A stretch of 64,000 bases of DNA from Isoetes taiwanensis (GCA_021234155.1 JAJEKV010000010.1:8545185-8609184); one strand, 5' to 3'. Counted from the first letter of the stretch, positions 42,329 to 55,413 are shown. The notes: generated by a model from the letters alone, not told the origin. Program-made: numbers and translations.

Positions 42329-44430
42329 TATAGTAAGAATTCTATGCTTGATGAAAGAAGGCATCAGATTGTTCTTTTGAAATGGACCATTTTGGCATAG
42401 CCTTGTTAGGAGGATTGTTGCCGTTTAAAGCTTTATAAGCAGTGCCGACTTTATATCTTTTCTTGCCATTCAAATACCAATCCAAACAGTTACTTTGAGC
42501 AAGGCCAGGATTACAAAGATTATTGCTGAAGATAGACTTGAGATGCAAATAAATTTTCTTATCAGTAGAGGTGCCATTGATCTTGCTCGAAGTCTAGTTC
42601 AAGAAAGCAATCTATTATTCTGGAAAAGACCTTTTACGCATGCAATGCTTGAATCACACCATTTCTTGTAGATCCTGGGGTGTTTAATAGCTAGAACATC
42701 ATAATCAGGATCTTTTAGTAAAAGGCACCAGAAGATGGCATATCAAAATGAAGTTTATCAATGGTGAAGTAATCAAACAAAAATTGAGACATTGTTCCAA
42801 GCTTTCAGCAGATTGGTCATTAAAAGAGAAATATTTGTGGCAGTTTTAAGGTTGACAAAAGCTGAATCGGGAAGCTAGTGATTAATGATAGGATGGCATT
42901 TGAGATGGCTCAATGATAGCCAATGTCTAATGAAGACGAAAGCTGGGGCTATAGAATTATTCAAAGATCTCTAAACTAATTTGCAGCAAGGAAATGAGCC
43001 TGCAAATAAAGATTTTTGCAGCCAAGCCCCCCGTCCCTTTTCGACTTGTAAACAATATCCCAATTAAGTTTGTGGTTACCACTCCAGATGTAGTTTCTAA
43101 TTGCCTTCTCGAGATCCTTATATATAAGCTTAGGTGCAACAACAGCTGTAAAAAAGTAGACATGAGAGCTAGCAAGAACAGAATTTACAATAATAGTCCT
43201 ATCAGCTAGAGAGAGACCAGTCCTGCAATTATATAGCCTTTTCTTGATTCTGGTTAGAATGGGATCCCAAAGCCCTCTAATATTTGGATTCAAGGATAAT
43301 GGCATGCCTAGAAGCTTAGATGCTTGATGACATTGAGGAGTTTTAATCATTAGCATCCAGGAAACAGATAGTATCATCAGCATATTGGAGAATAGTAAGA
43401 AAGTCTTTGAGAATTTGAAAGCTAAAGACCTTTGACGTTGCCAACATTCTAGAAATGAATAATTTCTTTAGTAGCATGTCAGCAACCGTGAGAAAATGAT
43501 AAAAAGAAAGAGGACATCCTTGTCTCACTTCTTGAGAAAGAGAGAAGAAACCAGATGAACATCCATTAACAAGAACTGAATAGTTGGACCTTGAATTCAA
43601 ACCATATGTAAGCATTTTAAGTCTAGGATGACATTCCATTTTAGTCAAAGCAAAGTCCATTCAAATGCCCTTTTGAAATCAAGTTTTAAAAGAATATAGT
43701 TCTGGTTTGATATTTTATTCCAGTGAAGCCCTTCTATGGCCAACAACATAATTATCCAGAATAAATTTGTTAGGAAGAAATGCAGATTGGTTCACACTAA
43801 TATTCCTTTGAAGATAAGATTTCACTCTGGAAGCTATAATCTAAGCACACAACTTGTGGTAGTACTTGTAAGGGAAACAGACCTCCAGTCTTGAAAAGAT
43901 GTTGGATGATCTGTTTTAGGAACTAAAGTAATGAAACCACTAGATATAGAGGGATGGAGGTGGTTAGCCTTCCAGAATCCATGAAGGTCAACAATATCCT
44001 TTTTGAAAAGATCCCCGAAGCGAATGTAAAATTCAGGCGGAAGCCATCAGGACCAAGGGACTTACCAACATTAAAGCTTTTAAGAATTAGGAGAATTTCT
44101 TGTTCAAAACATAGGCTAGCCAGACTGTCGTCCATAACATCAATGGGTTCAGGGAGGATATTCTCCAACAAGTCTCGAAATTTTGTTGCATTTGAAATAT
44201 TTTCCAAACTGATTGATTGCTCAACAAAAAGATTTTGTGATTGTCATGGAAATATGTTTGATGTCAACATTATTACTGATCAGGGCCCAATTATCATCTT
44301 GGACCTGAATAATGGTATTTCTAAGAAGCTTGCTTTTGGCAACCCTGAATAAAAATTTAGAACTGCCAAAATCCATTTCCTTGTTATATTTTATTTTGCA
44401 CTTTATGGCAGCACATTTAGCTTCCATTTC
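42329..44430 (-). pseudogene. L1-type LINE reverse transcriptase, minus strand
   Basis: Frames in order show a linker (MDFGSSKFLFRVAKSKLLRN, 44427-44221), the RT start (LLENILPEP, then FNVGKSLGPDGF, 44207-43923), then RSNYSVLVNGCSSGFFSLSQ and EVRQGCPLS with the catalytic LQYADDTICFLDAND (43660-43343, YADD at about 43384-43373). LGMPLSLNPNIRGLWDPI and LADRTIIVNSVLASSHVYFF follow (43383-42976), and WYLNGKKRYKVGTAYKAL (42548-42342). The RT is degraded by frameshifts and stops but keeps YADD. The 5' part with the endonuclease is absent or unrecognisable. The remaining 3' part lies at 33515-34038, across the nested insertions. Confidence 0.9.
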
Positions 44431-45715
44431 CTCAGTCCACGAAATCCAAGATCACCCTTGCAATTAAGTGTAACCCTTCTTATATTTGGAATGATATTGT
44501 TGACCTTAAAAAGCAGGGAATTTCTTTGGTAGTAAAGTATCTCTACAAAGAAGCTTATGACTTAATTAAGCACCACGTCTCTATTGTGATCATACATTAT
44601 CTTGGCAAATGCCACCCCTTTGGTTGAAAGCAGTAAAAGATGAACCTAAACCTCATTCACTTTATCTGTTTCTGTTTCATTGTTCCTAACCATACTCCTA
44701 AGGATGCCTAAGAAATGGACCAAAGCTTGGATTCAAAAAGGGATGTATACTTGGACGGAGGGTCTCTCTAGGCAACAATCCATATTTTGATATCCTACTT
44801 TGTACTCTCATCTTAATGATCAAAATCTATGCTTGGCTTGTCACTTTTCAGACCAAGCTAAGAAGTAGAATGCAAACGGTCTTCAAATTGTTTCACGGTT
44901 TTTTTTGACAAATTCCCTTTCAAGATTCAATTTTGTAGATGGAGGACATTGACTTAAACTCTGTATGACACAATGATTGTGCAAGTTTCATTATCAGAAA
45001 GCCTTATAAGTACGTGGGGTGATCGAGGAATCATTATCCATATGAAATGGAATGTGGATCCTTGATGATGCGTTAAAAATCTCAATGGCATGTAAAAAAA
45101 GCATCATCCACCCAAAATTTTAGGTATTTATGTGACAATCATGGCACAAAGCTCTTGCTTCCAACTGCAAAATATTTAAGCTTTGTTTTTATTTATACTA
45201 CAAATCGACAAAACCAGTCCCCAAACTTATCTATAAAGTACTGCAAGTTGTACCAATCTTTTGAATACAAGCTTAATCATACTTGTCATTGTACCTTTTT
45301 TTCGAGTCCCAAAAACACTCTTGTTTTGGTACTTCTTTGTTGTTTCTTTATTAGTAAGACAAGTTCCCAAAAAAAGGACAAGAGCTAAAGATCCATAGTC
45401 CTCATTCACAGAATCCAGTAGTAATTCCTGTATAGGACATATGCATGAAGGACCCTATGGCATTCATGGGCGAGGGTTTGAATCATGGCAGTGTATTTTC
45501 TTCTAATTTGGATATAGATCCACAAATCATCTTTTGAGAAGGGTTTGATGTAAATCCTATCATAAAATAATACCTCGAGCATTAGTAGGAATCGGGATGA
45601 GGTGGAAAACTAAGCTACCCCATACTCCAATTAAGCTGGATAGCCATCCCATGGCTACTGTTTCAGAAATTACCCATTCCCCTGAGCTTCTTAATATACA
45701 TAAAAAATGGCATAA
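44431..45715. other. Unassigned spacer between the LINE and the acyltransferase gene
   Basis: AT-rich, with A-runs (45097, 45373) and no recognisable ORF. The right end includes the 3' UTR of the minus-strand gene ending at 45716; no clear polyadenylation signal was picked out. Confidence 0.35.
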
Positions 45716-48700
45716 TCAGAAAACTTGAGTAGATCCTGCACTTAACATAAGCAGCACCACTGGATTCCTTAACATGGAATGCCTAAATTCGGATATTCCT
45801 TTTGCATCATTATGGCCAAGGCTGAGATTTTTCAAAAGCTTTTGAACCTGTTCAAATGGATAAGACAACTATCATGATTAGTCGCAGCTTTTGTTTGCAA
45901 TATCCATATAAACTAGACTGCATTTACAATTGCAAGTACCATTTCATCACTCATACTAGGAATGGACACCTGAAGCCTTTTCTCCACCTATAAAAGTCAG
46001 AATGTTAATACGTATGTAGTGCAAGAAAACACAAAAAATGTCTTTCCTTACTTCAGTCCTGGAAACACTTCCAACATTATTGGTGTCACATGCCTCGAAT
46101 GCACTTCTCACCAATTTGTCTGATGCAGGACTTTTTAGTATGAATGCTGCCACGACCACAAACTGGAGAAATGCTTTAGATCGATATATAAGTACTATAT
46201 GGGAACTTGAAGTTTAAATGAGGGATCTTTAACACATGTAATAACAAGAGCTCTTGAAATCTACATATAGCATCCTTTGTGGGCAGTACATTTAACCAAT
46301 TAAAACTGAAGGCCCATCTGACAAATCAAAGCTCTCTGTGTGGGTATGAAACAACATTCATTTTTATATATTTACAATGAGTTTCCTTAGGCGTGTTAAC
46401 AAAGTTAATTGCAACACATGCAAAAAGTACTACTTACTATATTGTCACAAGAAAACCATGACGTTGGTAGAATTCTAATGGGGGGGGGGAGAGAATTTCA
46501 CCTCAAAAAATCGAATAGATCCCTGATTATGAATGTCAAGAAGCTCAAATATCTGTCAATAACAAATCAACAATGTGCATATTTAACATATTCATCTTGC
46601 CTTATGCTTTTAAATTCTAAATGGATGAAATATGTGATTACAACACACACTTGCTCAAAGACTGTATCCTTAGGCAGCTGCAGGCTCTCCAGAAATTGAT
46701 GCTTTGTCACTGAACAACTAACAAGCAATAGAACTTGTCATTAGTTTAACATTGCCACATTAGAACCATCAATTCATGTATATACCTGTGGAATAGATTG
46801 GCAAATTGCTCCAAGTATTCCATGACCTCTGGCAAAGTTAGACCAAAGTGCTGTAGTTGGGCAGAAAGTAAACGAGAAAGATAACTTATTAGTTTCCAAA
46901 ACTAGTTCACAAGATGTTCTGCATGTCAAGGACACAAAAGCACTATGAGAATCATCTCCACATAAGGAATTATGGAGAACCATTCTCAAATACAGACTGA
47001 TAGCATAGATTCAAAATCACAGAATGCGATAATGCATATGCAAAGCTTACACTTTTAATCTTGCCCATTTCCACCATATAAGATGACCCTGGGGGCTGCT
47101 GTCAAGAAAAGAATTTAACGTCAGACAAAACCAGAATGATTCAGCTTCAGACTCGTATAATAACCTGTATGATTTTCCAAAACTTTGTGTTGCTGAACTA
47201 ACATCAAGTAACATGACTAAATTTTTTTTTCAACTAGCAGATTTTTCTAGGAGTCTAGCAACATGACTGACTGGCTGTGGTAGTTGGTATTCTAGCTTGA
47301 ACTGTTATCCTTTTGGGATTGCATCTTTCAAAATGGGATCAGAGATTCAAAAAGTTGAACTACTTTACTGCAAAATCCATTCTCAATATCCAAACAAGAA
47401 CCCCTTTTCTTAATAAAAAGGAAATAGGTTGCTGCATCTTTACTCTAGTAGTCAATTCATAGCATTCTAATCATTGACAATCTAATCCCTTGCATCTTCT
47501 TGATGCATATAACCATGTTCATAGAGTTTAATCTGTAGTCAATACTAGAAGAAAGACTTTTAAATACATACTAATTTAAGCTGTGAAGCTCTAACAGCAA
47601 GCATCAGATCCCCATGATTGTGCTGTGTCTCCGGAACGTTCAAAGCCCTTGCCATATTATACCTTACCTGAAATAACCATTAAGCAGGAAACCTATCAGA
47701 ATGCTTCAGGGTATTTGTCACCAAGTTCAAAGATATGTAACATAGTATAATCTAAGAAAGACATACAAGTTCTAATCTAATGTTCCAAATTTTAAGATTG
47801 GCAAATGCATTCCAAGGCGGATTTTCCTCCAGAGTTGAAGTCAACCAAAAGGAAACTTTATTGTAAAGTCTACTAATACTTACAAAGATGTGACAGAAAA
47901 ATTGCATACCATCTCTGAATATAGAGGCGGGTGCCTTTGCTCTCTTTCTGACGGGAAGACAACGGGTAGATACTCCACCTGTAATTACGAGATTAGTTGT
48001 ATATGCATAACATGCTTATGCCGTTTCATTCTTACGAGAATACCTCCATGAAGTTATGAACTTGGGTCAACATTCGAAGGAGAAGACGTGGAAGTGAAAT
48101 ATTCCCCCTACAGAATAAAAATTCCATCAGATTTACCATATTATGGTGCAGGTGCATATGATAGCTGTAAGGTAGCTTACCAGGAAGGGTCAAAATGGAT
48201 GTGTGGATATCGAACTACTACAGGTTGGATAGGAACACCAGGAACAAATGCTCCTGACCTAAATGAAATAATTGCTCGGCCATTTGTGGTTGTTCCCTCA
48301 GGAAAAAGTAAAACTTGGGGGAACTCATTGCAACCCGCTCTTCTCTGCATTTGCACGCTTCAAAACACATATCAATAAGAACGCTTTCATGTCAAGAAAT
48401 AAAATTTACAACAATCATCAGCACTGAACAAGGTACAAGTTGAAGAGGAAGGAAAAGCAGGCACATCAAATGTAGACACGCCAAAATAATGAATCCACAA
48501 AAATGTTTCTCAACAACATGGGAATGACCGGAGCTAAAGGAACTTAATCGGAAGAAGAATAAATTAGATTACATGAGACCATTTAAAGTTGGGTTCTTCC
48601 CTAATGCTTCATGTTGCATCAATTACTTGATCACACTCCAGGGCAAAATCCAATCCACTTTACTTTGCCAATATTGGGAATAACTACTACAGGCGATGAG

Positions 48701-50371
48701 TATTACCAACATGCCAATGGGCAATTTGACCAAAAGGTTAAGAAAAGTGAGCTGCTCTTCAGAAAACGAGATTGGAAGTTCCAAACATGGCTCTTGACAA
48801 CAACCAAATAACTTGGTGACAAATATTTGGCTTATTTTTCATGGCTCCCACAGGGCATGTAGGTTTTCTTCGTGTGTTCCTGTCTAACCGTGCCTTTTTC
48901 TACTGCCAACAAGAGAGGTGTCTCGGTTGCACTGAATCAAATTTGCTTTCCTGTAATCTCCAAATATCAACAAAATTGTATAGCAAGTACTCGGTAGGTG
49001 TTATTATTACTAAGAAGTTATCAGCACTCATATTAGATGTTTGCCTTCAGCTATCAAATTCATTATATCTGATTTTAGAATTTCATGCAATCACATAGTA
49101 AAGCGTTGGAGTGAAATGTAACCCCTTGAGCTACATTGTGATTTGTATAATTGTTCCATACCTTTATCTCATCTATGGCCATTTTCCTTGATTCTGCAGA
49201 AGATCTGTCGACTAGTATTACCTTGTCCATGTAATGACAAAAAACATGTTCAGTTCCCAACAAACAGAAAAACAAAAACTGATTACACCGTTATCAAAAC
49301 TGGCTAACCTGCATTGCCCTTACGATGGTGCCAACACCAAAGATATCATCATGAGATTGGGAGCTAACAATAGTTGGGAAAAGCTCGTAGAAGAAAAACA
49401 TTGGATCGATAAAAGATACATGGTTTGAAACAACAATTGGAGCAACTTCACGTGGAGCAGGTTTTCCAATACGCCGTATCCACTGGAACCTGAGAATAAA
49501 CCAAGCATAATTCCCCAACTGGATTGACTTGACAATGAGAAAGAAAGAATAAAGTCATACATGCAGCAGAATCTTGGCAGAAAAAACAAAGTTCAAGACT
49601 ATTGAACTGATTTTGGTTTTGCGTTCAGTAAAGGAAAAAAAAATACAAGAGAAGTTTGCTACTTGATCTTCAAGCTGCAGGAGCCCAAGTTTTTTAGTTT
49701 GATGAACAGATCACTAAAGTTTCTTATTTTGACAAATACATCATCTAGAAGCCATGGCAGAGGCTGAATGCACGTCAATACATTTGCAACTTGTTCAAAT
49801 TTTAAAATATTTCAGAACAAGAAGAAAGTTCTCACCCGTAGCAGAACAAAAGGCCTCGTGCACATAAACGATTTACACTTACAAGCCTTCTACGCCATTT
49901 TGGCATTGGGTTCTCGCTCCGCTTGTATCCTGCCAGTCCTATTTTGGTGATAACATATCCAATTGCTAATAATATTGCTGCAACCACAACTCTGATAATG
50001 AGCAAGGGAAAGAGCAGCACTAACTTTGCCCATCCATAGAATCCTTCAATGTCATGGGTATTGTTTCGAAAAGGATCCACCGGAGATAGAGCCTCAATCT
50101 CAGGAATTTTTCCTAGGCTGGATGACAATTGCTTAAACCGATGAAAGCTACCCTCCAGTTCCTTATCGTGTTCTACTTGTTCAGGCAAAATCTCTACAAC
50201 CACTTGGTCATCTTCCTTTCTAAATGCTTGTAGCTTCTTAATTCCATTGCTATACAACCTGCTAATATTATTTTCTTCCTGTTCCTCAATATCGACAGCA
50301 TGATTGCCATTTGATACATACTTGATGTCCTTCTGACCTAATAAAGGAGTCCGATAATCTTCCACCATCAT
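45716..50371 (-). CDS. LPEAT2-like: Lysophospholipid acyltransferase with EF-hands, 14 exons, intact
   Basis: Exons (minus strand order): 50371-49836, 49489-49309, 49221-49162, 48344-48181, 48107-48044, 47978-47910, 47667-47572, 47098-47051, 46850-46786, 46717-46651, 46552-46502, 46162-46052, 45987-45928, 45847-45716. All introns are GT-AG. The total is 1704 bp, 567 residues. Visible landmarks are a hydrophobic membrane segment (about residues 115-148, after VDPFRNNT), the acyltransferase motif HVSFID at 202-207 (HX4D), GKPAPREVAPIVVSNH before it, FPEGTTTNG at 273-281 and VPIQPVVVRYPH after it. Two 12-residue EF-hand loops are at 456-467 (D-IHNQGSIRFF-E) and 493-504 (D-TNNVGSVSRT-E), followed by a degenerate third. 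By family knowledge such enzymes, ER-bound, re-acylate lysophosphatidylethanolamine or lysophosphatidylcholine from acyl-CoA, and the EF-hands suggest calcium sensitivity. The exon 10 acceptor was chosen to keep frame. No premature stop. Confidence 0.93.
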
Positions 50372-51357
50372 AACAGAGGCACTCAGTTCAGCTGCTGCTG
50401 GTATTTGGAATACCCCAATCCAATGGACGCATTAAAGCAGCAAGTTCATCAAATCACTTATCAACAGCAATCATAAAGTACGGAAGCTCAGATTCATCCT
50501 CTGTTTATGGGCGAATTAACAGTAGCAGAAGATAATAACAGGGCACTGGATTAAAAGGGTTGTCAGATCTGAAGCATACAAGAAAAAGTGTTGGCAGACG
50601 GATGCTTTGCCATAGCCATCGCTGTTATATGCAGGGCTGTCCAAAGATTTTTTTATTTCTCCAAGTTTTTTATAGGAAATATAGAGCAGACTAACACGAA
50701 GTGTCACATGCGTTTGAACTGGCAAACCTGGACCACCAGATGTTTCGTTCTCAGCTCATGATACTGGGACCTATATAGCCTCGACATTGCCAGATATTAT
50801 GATATAATCAGGTCAAAGATTTGCTCCTCGTATATTGCAAAGACACATTGATAATGTTGCCCTGATCAAAAAGCGTAGTTTTATAACTCAACATTTCGAA
50901 GTTTTGTAGAGGTATTCGTATCTGAGGCCGTATGAATCTAACACTGGCATCTGCCTTCCGGGAAGGTGTATACCTTGGTGCCGAAGGTGGAACTGGGGAT
51001 AAGAGTGCGCGTGGGCCTTGGGCATCTGGCGAGCAACGGAGGCCCCTTCTAATTCTGTTTGCTGCAGGTGTCGGGATCATGGGGGACGTCGTGCCACACC
51101 GAGCCTAACTTTCACCCTGGCTTGGGAAATACACCCTATCCAGCAATTGGATAATCCTTCTAACACAACCCACGTCAATGAACACAGGGTCTGTGCAGCC
51201 TGGAGGATCCTCCTGAACCCTACTCATTGCATGCCTTCAGATATCCGAACAATCCTATATGGCCTGCCAGCTAGCTATGTGTCAGTTGAGAGAAACGGAC
51301 CTGGTAGATGTAGGTATTGGGATGACTCCGTCCCTGCTGATGAGGCTGATGAGAATT
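50372..51357. other. Upstream region of the acyltransferase gene
   Basis: Contains the 5' UTR and promoter of the minus-strand gene, cut off by an LTR insertion 986 bp upstream of the start codon. An acceptor-like AAATACCAG on the minus strand about 35 bp before the ATG suggests a 5' UTR intron. No TATA box could be assigned. Open frames at 50808-51362 on both strands have no recognised motif. Confidence 0.4.
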
Positions 51358-52901
51358 TGTGACGTTCCAGCATAACATACGGTATGAATACGTATATTAT
51401 ACTGACACGTCACTAGTACATGTCGATCGGGCGACATGTACATCTAGCGGCAAATAAAGGGTAGTACCTAGGTACGACCTTGTGAACCATTATATTGCAC
51501 ATGTTAAGGCCACATGTGAATATAACATCCTTTGCCATGTGGCAATAGCCCATTGACCAAAAGGGCCCCAGCCCTAAATTGTGGGCATAAAGGGGCATAA
51601 ACCCTAAAAAGGAAACCCTTTCGGTTTCCGGCCCTATAGGCCTGATTGCAGCCGGCTTTGGGCCTTTTCTGGCGAGAGTAGCGGAGGAATCGGAATTCAT
51701 AGGTTGCAACGATCCGGGACCGCCAGCCTCGGTGATCCGGCGGCAAGATGGACCGAGGAGTGGGAGCCACCAAGAAGCGGGTTAGTGGTTGATCCGATAG
51801 TTAAATCCGAAGTTCTCGAGGCCTCATTCCATAGGATTAGTATTCATTCTTAGCTATAGGCGACCCCTACTGACCCTAAGAATGATAGGAACTAACAAAG
51901 GAACCTAACCATGTATGATTAGGTAGATTAGAATAGATGTATTCTATTATTTCAGGATTCTGTTGTGATGTTGTTTTGACATTCTATCGCCACTCTTGTG
52001 TATTGGGAAGGGGGTAGAGACCCGGGAGCCCAAGTAGTTGGATGATGCTAGTTTTAGCCCATTAATTCCCAATTAATGCGGCACAGGTATAAGAGCCCTT
52101 TGGTACAGGGTGGCGGAGCTAGACCGGTGACAAGGGAGAGCTTGTCTAATCACGGTTGATCCCGGGGCGCCAGAACGGCGGCCGGGAACGCCGTGAGCTA
52201 GGCCTAATACCACAGCGCTGCGTGAGGCGTGGTATGGGCTCGACACTCGTGGGGTGATGCGTCACCTTCCGGTGAAATGAAGTCGAATCTGGCGGTGGCT
52301 CTCTAGCTCGCCTGTGATTGGCATGAACCTCCTGGAGGGGAGTGATCTCCTCCGCCTCATCCGGATGGGGAGATGCAACCCAAAGTAGTAGTAGCCCTCC
52401 GGCTATTCACCCCGTAGAGTTACTTCGGGGCTCCAATACTTTTCACCCTATCCGCAAAGTATGCACAGAGGGGCGGATGGAGTGGACTACCCAACGACCA
52501 TGTTCCTATGCCCCCAAATCCATTTGCCATGAATTCCGCCTGCATTGCTATCCGGAGACCCCGAGTCGATCTATCCCCATGAGTTTGAGCCCGGTAGGAT
52601 TTCCTATGTTATGTTGATGTAATCGATGTGTTGTTGCAGCCTATCGATATGGTGGACCACCCTTCGAGGTGGGTATGTATTTATTGATTGATGTCATGTG
52701 CTCATGTTTTGTTTACGCTTCCAGCCTAGGTCGATCCCTGGGGAGACGGGATGAATGACACGCCCATTCTTCCCCGCGGGTTCTTGGCCACCATCGAACC
52801 CGATGTTAGGTGGATTGCCTCACATCGTGGCGAATGCCGGGTTTGAGGGATGATCTCCGGTTTGTATACGATCGGCATCGATATGAGCCAGGGCCGTCAC
52901 A
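51358..52901 (+). repeat. LTR (5' or solo), 1544 bp
   Basis: Begins TGTGACGTTCC at 51358 and ends GGCCGTCACA at 52901, so the ends form a 7-bp inverted pair (TGTGACG/CGTCACA). A primer-binding site follows at once, so this is a 5' LTR rather than a solo LTR. It belongs to the family of the minus-strand element at 27916-31078. No second copy lies to the right within the window. Confidence 0.8.
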
Positions 52902-52902
52902 A

Positions 52903-52919
52903 TGGTATCGAGCTCGATC
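52903..52919 (+). other. Primer-binding site, initiator-Met-like
   Basis: TGGTATCGAGCTCGATC, one base after the LTR end, resembles TGGTATCAGAGC with an indel. Confidence 0.6.
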
Positions 52920-53128
52920 TTGGCGCACTGTGATCGAGCACCGACCAAACCCTATAGGAACTAACTCATCTAGACATTGGGCCTTGGAGGTAAAAGCCCA
53001 AGCACAAACCTCGAGTAGCGGGAAAATTTTTTTCTCCCAGGGTAGAGTTAGTAATTATCTAGGATTAGGATAATTAGAAAACATAGACGCCTAAGAGAGC
53101 CTACTAAAATTCAAGCACTTTGGCTAAC

Positions 53129-53632
53129 GACTCCAAGAGTGCGCCAAGAGCACGTTAGGACCCGACCTAATGGGTCTCTCGCGCACTCTTAGAGTAGTCA
53201 CCCCATATGAACCCTAGAACTTGACCTTAGGAACTCCAAATGGTAAAATAAAAGATGAAATCCCAATCAAAAAGCTCGAAATAGCTAGAATTATATGTTA
53301 AAACATCGAAAAACATTAAGTACAAGTCACTTTTGGAACAATGACTCCAAGAGTGCGCCAGAGTATAGTTAGGTCCCGACCTAAGCCCCTCCTCGCGCAC
53401 TCTTAGAGTCATCCCTAAAAGTGACCTCAAAAATTGATCATAACTTACTCAAATGGTAAAGGTAATAATAGAATCTTGCTTAGAATGCTTACATTAGTGG
53501 GAAACGCATGTTAATTTGTTTAAATTGGATAAGTTTAAAGCAAAAAGAGGTCACCTCTAAGGATTCAACAGGGCATAGTTAGGTCTGGACTTAACACGCC
53601 CTCGCAAGATGCGAAGGGTTCGAGGAAAAATA
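53129..53632. repeat. Leader repeats with ~68-nt hairpins, copies 1-3
   Basis: Copies at 53129-53195 and 53343-53410 start GACTCCAAGAGTGCGC and end GCGCACTCTTAGAGT, with an inner TTAGG(T/A)CCCGACCTAA palindrome. They are 214 bp apart. A degenerate third copy starts near 53551. Each can fold into a long stem. They lie in what should be the untranslated leader of the element whose LTR ends at 52901. The intervening text is diverged. Confidence 0.85.
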
Positions 53633-53874
53633 GTTGAAGAAGACCCAGCTTCGATTCGGGATATAGAGGATTTCACCAACAAACCAAGAAAATAAGCACT
53701 TAGGCCAAACCCTAAAATTTAACACTATAAATTAAGTGGACTCAGACCTCATTTTTTTAGGGTTTCCCACGTTGTCCTTCGAGCTTGTCCCAACAAGCAT
53801 CTTCCTACCGATCCAAATCGAACTCTCACAAACAATGGCTAGGGCGAAGCGCACCCCTCCTAAGGTAAGCAACG

Positions 53875-54297
53875 ATGATAAGCCCGGTGGCCCAAGTCCT
53901 CGCCGAAAGGCGAGAAACTCAAAGATGCCAAGAGAAACCAAGGCCGACATGGAGAGGAGACCTAGATACCACCAAATCTAGAGAAGAGGCGAAGAGAGAA
54001 GAGAAGACCAAGAGGAAAGAAGAGAAGGCAAAGAAGAAAGAGGAAAAGCAAAGAGGAGAGAGGAGAGGGCAAGGAAGAAAGCACGTGGGGGAGGCCGAGG
54101 AGGCCGAAGAAGACCAAGGGCCGAATAGGAACGAAGAGCGGGAAGAACACCACAGAAAGGCAAAGGGTGATGACGACGCCCCCCAGAAGAAGAGGAGGAG
54201 TCGGTCGACATCGCCATCGGTGAACGGCCCGGCGACCAACCTCCATCGTCGTCTAAGATTCGAGGGACGCCGCGTAACTTGGAAGAAGTACTTGTAG
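53875..54297 (+). other. Lysine/glutamate-rich open frame
   Basis: From about residue 40 this frame is dominated by REEKTKRKEEKAKKKEEKQR-like charged text, then PQKKRRSRSTSPSVNG. It lies between the putative H3 start and the histone-fold piece. It may be a repeat-expanded N-tail exon, the basic gag of the surrounding element, or GA-rich chance coding. Confidence 0.3.
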
Positions 54298-54951
54298 GAA
54301 CAGGAGAATCCTCTAAGAACAAGAACAATCATCCCGAGACAAATGAACCCCAAGAGGAGGGCCAAACCCCAGCCCAAGACCCGGCAGGACCCCGCAATGA
54401 ACTACCCCCGCCAATGCCTCCACCGCTTTCGCAATGTCAAGAAGCAAAGGAAGCTAGATGCGCATAAAGCACCAAAGAAGGCTAAGAAAACGGCCGAGAA
54501 TCATACACTTTAGGGCCCGAGAGGAGGTACGAGAAAGAGTTAGCGTACTACCGTGATATAAGAGGATACACACCGAGTACAATGCCTATTACGAGGCACA
54601 CAAGGTAAAATATATTGAAGGAGGGCGGCCAACACGTGAGATACTCCAAATGACACCCCCCACCCGAGCTTAGGACCCCCATGCCCAAGAGAAGATCCCA
54701 AAATTCAAAGATTGGGAAAGCCTTGCGAAATCCACACTTCCAACGAGTTACGGATTTCTTATTCCCAGAGCTGCATTCCGTAGATTTGTCCGGAGATTTT
54801 GTGGGATTTCGACCCAAACAAGCGGTAACCAACGACATGTTACTCGCTTTACAAGAAATGACGTTTTCCTTCGTTTCAACGAATAGAAGGAAAACGAGGT
54901 TCTAGGAATACGGAGGCGGTTAGCAGTTAGTTAGTTCTTCCCCTTTTTTCC

Positions 54952-54963
54952 CTATTTATATGC
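54952..54963 (+). promoter_or_regulatory. TATA-like core promoter of Y1
   Basis: CTATTTATATGC followed by a CT-rich leader (TTTCTCTCTCATCAGCTCTC). The same sequence occurs in Y2 near 57561-57572. Confidence 0.4.
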
Positions 54964-55413
54964 TTTCTCGTACGTTTCTCTCTCATCAGCTCTCTTGGTG
55001 CATTTCCTATCCTCCTCTTCCTTCTCCCTTCGGTTTGGCCCTAGACCCACGTCCTTGCCTTTGGTTCGACATATTCTGGCCTTTTTGCTTGCCTTGGTCG
55101 TTTTCCCCTGCTTTCTACATTCTTTTTTCTTTTAGGTTTCCTTGAACCGCCTCAAATTCGACCGGGGTTGTTGCTGGCTTGTCTGCACAGCTCCGGAGTC
55201 TCCTTCGGCATACTAGTGGTCTCTGCAGTTGGTTTGTTTTCGCCTGGTTTCTGCAGTTTTCTGTTGCTGATTCGTTTGGCTCAAGTCCCATATTTTGGCA
55301 TTTGTTCCTTTCGTTTTGCTCAGAAGGGAGTCTTGTTCTTTTCGATTTTGCACGAAAGGGAGGCTCGGTGCTTCTGGTGTGTTTAGATCCATCTACGCTT
55401 CCACGCTTCTTGT

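Noticed and set aside
51018-51362. Plus-strand 114-residue ORF upstream of the LTR
   Set aside because: No recognisable domain, and it reads into the LTR start. It is more likely promoter or old repeat sequence of the minus-strand gene.
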